A stretch of DNA of 64,000 nucleotides from Salipiger pentaromativorans (GTDB taxonomy: Bacteria; Pseudomonadota; Alphaproteobacteria; Rhodobacterales; Rhodobacteraceae), in contig NZ_JAMDHK010000001.1 in the NCBI RefSeq assembly GCF_024721115.1, positions 494,762 through 558,761 on the forward strand, written 5' to 3'. Shown in pieces: positions 56,100-64,000 of the stretch. A program made the translations under genes and the position numbers. The first letter of the stretch is position 1; each line of letters opens with the position of its first letter. The notes beneath the pieces are model-generated. The model saw only the letters and a program-made list of their open reading frames with translations, had not been told where the DNA came from and did no database searches.

Positions 56100-57050
56100 T
56101 CAGACGGAAGGCGCGGGTGCCGCCTTGGCCGCGGCGGGCAGCGGCACCGCCCCGGCCACGAGGTCCAGACCGCAATCCCGCACCGCCTCCGAAATCTCGT
56201 GCAGCCGGTCGGCCAGCGGCGACCCGTTGCGCCAGATCATCCCCACGGTGCGCGCCGGCTGCGCCCCCACGAAATGCGAGACCGCGACCGGCGTGGCACG
56301 GGTCTCGACCGGCACCGCCATTTCGGGAATGAGCGTGACCCCGATGCCGGCGGCCACCATCTGCACCAGCGTGGACAGCGAACTGCCGTCCAGCATCTCA
56401 CGCGGGAGCGCCGATTGCACCTTGCAGAAGGACAGCGCCTGATCGCGAAAGCAATGCCCCTCTTCCAGCAGCAGCAGCCGCATCTCGCGCAGCGTCTCGC
56501 GCGAGGGAACCGGGGTGCCTTCGTCCTCGCCCGGACGGATCAGGACGAAATTCTCGGAAAACAGCGCCACCTCGGTCAGCGAGGGTTCGGACACCGGCAG
56601 CGCCACGATCGCCGCGTCGAGCCGCCCCTCGGACAGCTCGGAAATCAGCCGGCTGGTCACCGTCTCGCGCATTTGCAGGTCGAGCCCCGGATAGCTCTGA
56701 TTGAGGCGGCGGATCAGCGAGGGCAGCAGATAGGGTGCGATGGTCGGGATCACCCCGATCCGCAGCCGCCCCACGAAGCGCTCCTTCGAGGCGCGGGCCA
56801 GATCGCCCAGCTCGTCCAGCGCGCGCAGGATCTCGCGCGCACGGGGGGCGAATTCCTCGCCCACATGGGTCAGCCGGACCTGACGCGGCCCGCGTTCGAA
56901 CAGCGCCACCCCCAGTTCCGCCTCCAGCTCCTTGATCTGTAGCGACAGCGCCGGCTGGGTGATCGAACAGGCCGAGGCCGCCCGCCCGAAATGCTTGTGC
57001 AGCGCCAGCGCGTCGAAATAGCGAAGCTGCTTGAGCGTGAGGTTGGCCAT
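56100..57050 (-). CDS. oxyR: OxyR, hydrogen-peroxide-sensing LysR regulator
   Basis: A 316-residue LysR-type regulator. The HTH covers residues 1-60 (LTLKQLRYFDALALHKHFGR, AASACSITQPALSLQIKELE). The redox pair is intact: Cys200 and Cys209 in LEEGHCFRDQALSFCK match Cys199 and Cys208 of E. coli OxyR. It is expected to activate catalase and other peroxide defences on disulfide formation. No katG or katE is adjacent in the window. The divergent partner begins at 57353. Confidence 0.93.
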   Translation of the reverse strand: MANLTLKQLRYFDALALHKHFGRAASACSITQPALSLQIKELEAELGVALFERGPRQVRLTHVGEEFAPRAREILRALDELGDLARASKERFVGRLRIGVIPTIAPYLLPSLIRRLNQSYPGLDLQMRETVTSRLISELSEGRLDAAIVALPVSEPSLTEVALFSENFVLIRPGEDEGTPVPSRETLREMRLLLLEEGHCFRDQALSFCKVQSALPREMLDGSSLSTLVQMVAAGIGVTLIPEMAVPVETRATPVAVSHFVGAQPARTVGMIWRNGSPLADRLHEISEAVRDCGLDLVAGAVPLPAAAKAAPAPSV

Positions 57051-57352
57051 TTGAGAACCTTATCGCAAAGATCAGATCATTAAATTTAGACATATCGCAG
57101 GACTTTGCTAGGCTCGACCCGACAATTTGCGCCAAAGGCTCCGCGACGGTCGCACGACAGGCCGCTTTCCGCGTTGCCCGGCGCCTTTTGTCCGTGAGTT
57201 CCCCGCCGGCCACGTACCCGGCAGAGCTGCAAAAAACGCGTTTTCTGCAAGGCAGAAAGGCGTTTCGCGCGATGGCGCGCCGGATCGGCGCGCAAAATCA
57301 CGTAGGCAAAAGGTTTGTCATCTGTTAATCTTTTAAGCAGGGAGGACTAAAA
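57051..57352. promoter_or_regulatory. Divergent interval oxyR/57353 with a 22-bp imperfect palindrome
   Basis: This 302-bp interval is AT-rich next to oxyR (57060-57100, plausible OxyR autoregulatory region; no site assigned). At 57228-57249 an inverted repeat has arms TGCA-A-AAAACG and CGTTTT-C-TGCA with one mismatched pair, containing the perfect 12-bp core AAAACGCGTTTT. It lies 104 bp before the TTG start at 57353. No sigma-54 -24/-12 pair was found. Confidence 0.55.
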
Positions 57353-57826
57353 TTGGACATTTTCTCGAAACGCGATGGGCCGCGCGCAGAAGACGTGCGC
57401 GCCAAACGCATGATTTCCGAAAACGCGCCTGTCATTCGCAAGCTCGCCGACCAGATCAGCGGCGGCGGCTATACCGCGATGCAACAGGCCAAGGCCAAAA
57501 AACCTCCGCAACCCAAGGGCTTGATCATCCACGATCTCGGCAGCGCCCGCAGCGCCGCCGAGCCGGAGCCCTATGTCAAGATCAGCCTCAACAACCGCGT
57601 GGTTCTGGCCGACAAGAACAGTGGCCGGCAACTTCACATGCTGGGGGAGATTCGCAGCGGCTATCCGGCGCGCTTCGTGCCCGCCACCGCCGAGAACGGC
57701 TTCTTCTCGCCGCTGCCCGAGGATGTCTATGCCGCGATCCGGCATCTCGAAGAGCAGCCGATCACCCGGGAGTTCGGCGAAAAGCAGCTTGCCGCCGCTC
57801 TGGAGGAAAGCCTCGGTCTGACCTGA
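57353..57826 (+). CDS. Conserved hypothetical protein with TTG start, upstream of a sigma-54 activator
   Basis: A 157-residue protein I do not recognise. It starts MDIFSKRDGPRAEDVRAKRM (TTG, with GGAGGAC at 57341-57347 at good spacing). The N-terminal half is basic and helical (PVIRKLADQISGGGYTAMQQ, AKAKKPPQPKG). The C-terminal half is mixed alpha/beta (PYVKISLNNRVVLADKNSG, HMLGEIRSGYPARFVPATAE). There is no signal peptide or membrane helix. It ends 54 bp before the activator gene on the same strand and probably shares its transcript. Confidence 0.72.
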   Translation: MDIFSKRDGPRAEDVRAKRMISENAPVIRKLADQISGGGYTAMQQAKAKKPPQPKGLIIHDLGSARSAAEPEPYVKISLNNRVVLADKNSGRQLHMLGEIRSGYPARFVPATAENGFFSPLPEDVYAAIRHLEEQPITREFGEKQLAAALEESLGLT

Positions 57827-57880
57827 CCACGCCCCTTGCGGGGGCCCAGCGGGGCCTCCGCCTCTGAAACACAGCAAGGC

Positions 57881-59926
<2,046 letters not shown>

Positions 59927-59958
59927 GCCGGCTCGGGCGCCTCTGCCCCGGAAACGGA

Positions 59959-59988
59959 AAACGCCCTCCGGAAATCCGGAGGGCGTTT
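59959..59988. terminator. Bidirectional hairpin terminator between the activator and haem receptor genes
   Basis: A perfect 13-bp stem (59959-59971 with 59976-59988) and 4-nt loop lies between convergent genes. The arms end in AAA/TTT, so a short T tract exists on either strand. Confidence 0.82.
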
Positions 59989-60022
59989 CCACCCTGTCCG
60001 CCGAGAGGGAACCGCGGCGGGA

Positions 60023-62065
60023 TCAGAAGAGTTTGGTGAGGCTGACCTTGAAGGTCCGGCCTGGCGCCTTGCGCGACGACAGATTCCCCGTGTAGTCGAG
60101 ATCAAAGGCATTCTCTATGCCAAAACGGATCTCGGTCCCTTCAAACGCCCCGGTCTGCGGCTTGTAGGTCGCGCGCAGATTGTGGACCGTGTAGTCGGAC
60201 AGATCGTTCAATGTGGCGTCGCGGGCATCCGCCGTATGCCGCACCTCCCAGCTCAGATCCAGCGTGTCGTTCCAGCGCTTGCCCAGCGTCAGCCCCAGTG
60301 TGGTCGCGGGCTGGTTCCGCCAATCCTCATCGGCGAAGCCATCGGCATATTCCGTGCCCTGCCCGGTGGCGCCGTGGAAATCCACATAGACCCCGTTCTC
60401 AAGCCCGTAAGAGGCTTCCAGCTCGAACCCCTCGGTCTCGACCCGGTCGAGATTGACCGAGGTCGAGCCAGAGGCGGTGTAGCTGGTGATGTCCCAGAGC
60501 TCGGTCCGGTAGATGTTCCCCCGGATCGAGAAATTGTCGCCCGGCGTGAACAGATCCGTGCCCGCGTAAGACGCCCCCAGTTCGAAGGTGTGGGATTTCT
60601 CGGAGGTGGTCATGCGCCACTCGTTGGCGGCGCTGCCGCCCAGATCGTCGATGATCGGCAGACCTTCGGTATAGGCGGCGCTGCCGAAGACCGACAGCCC
60701 GTTGCCGAAATCATAGGCCACCGCCAGACCGCCCATCAGCGCGTCGTTCTCATAGCTTCCGTAGCTGGCCGCGCTCTCGACCTTGGATTTCTCGTAGCGC
60801 AGCGCCGGGGTGATGGTGAACCCGCCCGCGCGCATCTCGTCGATCAGGAACAGCGCCAGACGGTTGTCCTCGCCCCCCGGCGCGCTGCCCGCCTCGTTGT
60901 CGGCGCGCACCCGGCGCGAGACCTCGACGCCGCTGCGCAGCTGGTGGTCCACCACGCCGGTCTGGAACAGCGCCACGTTCTTCACCGTGAACTTGGTGGT
61001 CTCATAGCGCTGCTCGGCGTTCACCGTGGGTTCGAGGAAGGGCCAGGTCGGCGTGCCCTCCAGCGGCGAGGAGCCCGGCACATAGCTGTAGTCGATCTGC
61101 TGATCGGCGTAAGACAGGGTCGCGGTCAGATCGACCAGATCGCTGACCGGATTGTAATTGTATTCCAGCGTGGTCTGGCTCGTGTCGGTTTCGCGGTCGA
61201 CATTGCCGAAGGTGCCGCCGGTGGTGTCGAACGTGTCATAGGGCACGTCCTTGTCGTCGGCGAGCGTGCGCGAATAGGAGAAGGTCAGGCTGTGGTCGTC
61301 GTCCTGACCGAAGGTGAACTTGCCCTTGAAAAGCCCCGAGGGCGTCTCGAACCCGCTGTTGCCGATGACATTGCCGTCGCCATCGACCTGATCGTCCTGC
61401 TGCCGCCAGGTGTAGTTCAGCAGGAACTCCGCCCGCTCGGTCGGCTGCCAGGCCAGCGTGGTGGAGCTGACCGCCCCCGCCGTGTTCGAGCTGAATTCCA
61501 GCGTCTGCCCGACCCGGAACCCCGGCACCCCGCCGGTGAAATCCGAGGCGTTCTTGGTTTCGAGCTTCACCACCCCGCCGACGATGCCGGACCCATATTC
61601 GAAACTGCCCATGGTGCCGCGCAGCACCTCGACCTGACGATAGAGCAGCGGATCGGTGAAAAGCTGGGTGCCGATGCGGTACAGCTCTTCCGAGCCCACC
61701 GATGCCCCGTCCACAAGGATCGCGATCTTCTGGTCGTTGCCATAGGTGCTGTTGGCGCCGTAGCCGCGAATATTGATGCCCGAGCCCTGCGGGGTGGAAC
61801 CGTTGATCAGCGTCACGCCGGGCACGGAATCGATCAGTTCGGCGACGGTGCCCGCCTGCCGGTCCTCGATCTCCTCCCCGTCGATGGTGGTGGTCGATAC
61901 CGCGCCGCCCAGGCTCAGGTCGCGTTTGCCCGGCGTCAGGTAGAGCGTGCCGAGAAAGCCGCTCACCGTGGACAGGTCGGTGCCGGTGTCCTGCGCCAGA
62001 GCCGGCGCCGGACAAAGAGAAAGAAGAACAAGCGCGGTGCTGCCGCGCAATATGCTGCGTGTCAT
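60023..62065 (-). CDS. TonB-dependent outer-membrane receptor, probably for haem
   Basis: A 680-residue protein. MTRSILRGSTALVLLSLCPA is the signal peptide (cleavage after ALA). The plug domain (about 45-160) has GTVAELIDSVPGVTLINGST, GINIRGYGANSTYGNDQKIA and VEVLRGTMGSFEYGSGIVGG. A 22-strand-type barrel follows and ends in Phe (RTFKVSLTKLF), the outer-membrane sorting signal. Haem as ligand is inferred from divergent hmuS and hmuT. I do not identify the FRAP/NPNL haem box with confidence. An iron-type motif is in the promoter (62181-62199). Confidence 0.88.
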   Translation of the reverse strand: MTRSILRGSTALVLLSLCPAPALAQDTGTDLSTVSGFLGTLYLTPGKRDLSLGGAVSTTTIDGEEIEDRQAGTVAELIDSVPGVTLINGSTPQGSGINIRGYGANSTYGNDQKIAILVDGASVGSEELYRIGTQLFTDPLLYRQVEVLRGTMGSFEYGSGIVGGVVKLETKNASDFTGGVPGFRVGQTLEFSSNTAGAVSSTTLAWQPTERAEFLLNYTWRQQDDQVDGDGNVIGNSGFETPSGLFKGKFTFGQDDDHSLTFSYSRTLADDKDVPYDTFDTTGGTFGNVDRETDTSQTTLEYNYNPVSDLVDLTATLSYADQQIDYSYVPGSSPLEGTPTWPFLEPTVNAEQRYETTKFTVKNVALFQTGVVDHQLRSGVEVSRRVRADNEAGSAPGGEDNRLALFLIDEMRAGGFTITPALRYEKSKVESAASYGSYENDALMGGLAVAYDFGNGLSVFGSAAYTEGLPIIDDLGGSAANEWRMTTSEKSHTFELGASYAGTDLFTPGDNFSIRGNIYRTELWDITSYTASGSTSVNLDRVETEGFELEASYGLENGVYVDFHGATGQGTEYADGFADEDWRNQPATTLGLTLGKRWNDTLDLSWEVRHTADARDATLNDLSDYTVHNLRATYKPQTGAFEGTEIRFGIENAFDLDYTGNLSSRKAPGRTFKVSLTKLF

Positions 62066-62180
62066 GAGATCAGCCTTCGTCAGCGAGTGGTTTATCGGGT
62101 CGCTGGCACGGGGCTGGCTTCGGCGGATCCGCGCAAATTTCGATCACGGATCCGTTTGTTCCTTGCAGCGGCTAACGTAT

Positions 62181-62199
62181 CCAACTAAAACAGTCAACT
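62181..62199 (-). promoter_or_regulatory. AT-rich candidate iron-responsive operator of the hmu genes
   Basis: On the minus strand AGTTGACTGTTTTAGTTGG, 116 bp upstream of the receptor ATG at 62065 and 87 bp before the hmuS ATG at 62286, so it could serve both. It fits AGTTGAYTNNNTTARTNNG shared with 52700-52719 in front of the TonB operon. Confidence 0.55.
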
Positions 62200-62285
62200 A
62201 AGAACCCGCCAGCCTCGACCCCGCTTTTCCGCGTCGTGCCAGCCCATGTGAGCTTTTGACACGCAACGACCGGACAGGACCCCCG

Positions 62286-63353
62286 ATGGCCGATACCCAG
62301 ACCGCTGCCCCGCAGCCCCTCTCCGCGGAGGCGATTCGCGCCGCGCTCGACTACAATCCCAAGATGCGCGCCCGCGATCTCGCCAGTCAGCTCGGCCTCC
62401 CGGAAGCGGCGCTTCTGGCCGCGCGGACCGGCCAGGGCGTCACCCGCATCAACGCCCATCCCGACGCGGTAATGCCGGCGGTCGAGACGCTGGGCGAGGT
62501 CATGGCGCTGACCCGCGTCGAGGCGGCGGTGCATGAGAAAGTCGGGATCTATGCCAATTACCACCCCGGCCCGCATGCCGCGATGGTGCTGGCCGACGAG
62601 ATCGACCTGCGCATCTTCCCGAGCCACTGGCAACACGGCTTCCTCGTCGAGCAGGAGAGCGACGGCGGCGTGAAACGCAGCCTGCAGATCTTCGACGCGG
62701 CGGGCGACGCCATCCACAAGGTGCATCTGCGCGAAGGCTCGGACCTGAGCGGCTGGGCCGCTCTGAAACAGGCGCTCGCCACCGGCGAGACGGGCGACAC
62801 GCTGGAGCTGGCCCCGCGCCAGACCACCGAGGCGGCAAAGTCCGATCCCGCCAAGCGCGACATTCTGCGCAAGGAATGGGCGCGGCTCACCGACACGCAT
62901 CAGTTCCTGCGGCTCTGCTCCAAGCTCAAGATGAACCGGCTCGGCGCCTATCGCATCGCTGGCGCCCCCTTCGTGCGCCCGCTCGATCCCGCCGCCATAG
63001 ATCCGATGCTGGAGGCGGTGCGCGACCGCGAGACCCAGATCATGCTCTTCGTGGGCAATCGCGGCTGCATCCAGATCCACTCCGGCCCGGTGCGCAATCT
63101 GCACCCGATGGGGCCGTGGCAGAACATCATGGACCCCGGCTTCAACCTGCATCTGCGCCGCGACAAGGTGGCCGAGCTCTGGGCCGTGGAGAAACCCACC
63201 CAGCGCGGCCCGGCGCTCTCGGTCGAGGCTTTCGACGCCGAGGGCGGGCTGATCTTCCAGTGCTTCGGCGTCGGCAAGCAGGGCAACGACCACCGCCCGG
63301 CCTGGAAAGACATCGTCGGGGGGCTCGCCAGCCGCGAGGAGGTGAGCGCATGA
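62286..63353 (+). CDS. hmuS: HmuS/HemS-type haemin-degrading factor
   Basis: A 355-residue cytoplasmic haem-handling protein of two tandem HemS/ChuX-like halves (about 30-175 and 210-350). Recognisable segments are RARDLASQLGLPEAALLAAR, TLGEVMALTRVEAAVHEKVG, WARLTDTHQFLRLCSKLKMN and GPWQNIMDPGFNLHLRRDKV. The conserved axial His region is probably DTHQF. It accepts imported haem and frees iron or passes haem on. It overlaps hmuT by four bases (ATGA) and diverges from the receptor gene. Confidence 0.93.
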   Translation: MADTQTAAPQPLSAEAIRAALDYNPKMRARDLASQLGLPEAALLAARTGQGVTRINAHPDAVMPAVETLGEVMALTRVEAAVHEKVGIYANYHPGPHAAMVLADEIDLRIFPSHWQHGFLVEQESDGGVKRSLQIFDAAGDAIHKVHLREGSDLSGWAALKQALATGETGDTLELAPRQTTEAAKSDPAKRDILRKEWARLTDTHQFLRLCSKLKMNRLGAYRIAGAPFVRPLDPAAIDPMLEAVRDRETQIMLFVGNRGCIQIHSGPVRNLHPMGPWQNIMDPGFNLHLRRDKVAELWAVEKPTQRGPALSVEAFDAEGGLIFQCFGVGKQGNDHRPAWKDIVGGLASREEVSA

Positions 63354-64000
63354 GACGCCGCGCCTTCCACACGCTTGCGCTGTCCACCGCCGCCACTCTC
63401 GTGCTTGGCGGGCTCGGCGCCGCTGTCCTGCCCGCCGAGGCGGCGCGGGGCGAGGCCGACACGCTGTCGATCGGCGGATCGGTCACCGAGATCGTCTATG
63501 CGCTGGGGCAGGAGCACCGTCTTCTGGCCCGCGACACCACCTCGACCTACCCGCCCGAGGCCGAGGCGCTGCCCGATGTGGGCTATATGCGCGCGCTCTC
63601 GCCCGAGGGCGTGCTGTCGGTCGGACCCGACCTGATCCTCTCCGAAGAGGGCGCGGGCCCGCCCGAGACGCTGGAGGTGCTGGAAGAGGCGCAGATCCCC
63701 TTCATCACCGTGCCGGGCGGGCTGGATGCCGAAGGCGTCGCCGCCAAGATCCGCGCGGTGGGCGCGGCCCTCGGTGTGCCGGAGAAGGCCGAGGCGCTGG
63801 CCGCCGAGGTCACCGCCGAGATCGCCGCCGCCAGCGCCCGTGCGCAAGGCGCCGCAGGCGCGCCCAAGCGCGTGCTCTTCGTTCTCTCCGCGCAGGGCGG
63901 ACGGCTGATGGGCGCGGGCGAGAACACCGGCGCGGCGGCGATCATCGCGCTTGCCGGCGGGGTGAACGCGCTGGAGGGCGTCGAGGGCTACAAGCCGCTC
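63350..64000 (+). CDS. hmuT: HmuT, periplasmic haem-binding protein of an ABC transporter (partial)
   Basis: The first 217 residues are present; the gene runs off the right edge. A signal peptide is evident (MRRRAFHTLALSTAATLVLG, with a twin-Arg-like MRRR; cleavage near AEA). The class III binding-protein fold shows LSIGGSVTEIVYALGQEHRL, DTTSTYPPEAEALPDVGYMR with the Tyr that ligates haem, and RALSPEGVLSVGPDLILSEE. Tyr at the DVGYMRALSPE position is the known HmuT/PhuT ligand. It should deliver haem to HmuUV encoded beyond the window. Confidence 0.93.
   Translation, partial: MRRRAFHTLALSTAATLVLGGLGAAVLPAEAARGEADTLSIGGSVTEIVYALGQEHRLLARDTTSTYPPEAEALPDVGYMRALSPEGVLSVGPDLILSEEGAGPPETLEVLEEAQIPFITVPGGLDAEGVAAKIRAVGAALGVPEKAEALAAEVTAEIAAASARAQGAAGAPKRVLFVLSAQGGRLMGAGENTGAAAIIALAGGVNALEGVEGYKPL

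Overview
The window is a 64-kb piece of a high-GC alphaproteobacterial chromosome, most likely from the Rhodobacteraceae (Roseobacter group). Support comes from the gene content and order (irr-fabA-fabB-fabI, a pcc/mcm propionate cluster with its own ScfR-type regulator, TonB/hmu haem uptake), the strong GC bias of third codon positions, and dispersed repeats near gene ends. This is core chromosome. I see no prophage, insertion sequence, CRISPR array, rRNA or replication origin.

Layout. 1-4640: truncated irr (minus), then fabA, fabB and fabI for unsaturated fatty acid synthesis, then hisH and hisA. 4683-7521: a minus-strand run with an EEP-family hydrolase, a TerB/J-domain protein, a GNAT acetyltransferase and a VOC protein. 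7738-20712: the propionyl-CoA to succinyl-CoA pathway, with mcmA, pccA and pccB on the minus strand, several small lipoprotein or secreted-protein genes between them, a divergent Bcr/CflA-type efflux pump and the regulator pccR. TTTGCAAA-type operators lie at pccB and pccR. 20964-28829: gatCA, an excalibur lipoprotein, a peptidoglycan amidase, a UPF0173 hydrolase, a glycosyltransferase-like protein, a catalytically dead rhomboid, trpS and a D,D-carboxypeptidase. 28881-35476: transporters (EamA, YeeE/YedE, MFS), a cupin, prmA and a DUF1127 protein. 35796-41962: ruvCAB, an Asp-box repeat protein, metY, a MOSC protein and a SIMPL protein. 42131-51775: an unusual GspL-like/GspC-like fusion, a UvrD/PcrA helicase, pyruvate carboxylase with two TTTGCAAA sites upstream, and a rhodanese. 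51879-64000: two identical tRNA-Gly(GCC) genes, an ExbB-ExbD-ExbD-TonB operon, an RHH protein, oxyR, an orphan sigma-54 activator with a small companion gene, a TonB-dependent receptor, hmuS and the start of hmuT.

How the parts connect. PccA/PccB carboxylate propionyl-CoA, McmA isomerises methylmalonyl-CoA, and PccR probably senses short-chain acyl-CoA. The same 8-bp core before pyc suggests that anaplerosis may share ScfR-type control. At the right end the TonB-ExbBD motor would energise the haem receptor at 60023-62065. A similar 19-20 bp AT-rich motif precedes both the TonB operon and the hmu genes, which suggests shared iron control. The least explained items are the GspL/GspC-like fusion, the orphan sigma-54 activator and its neighbour, and the Asn/Gln-rich lipoprotein.
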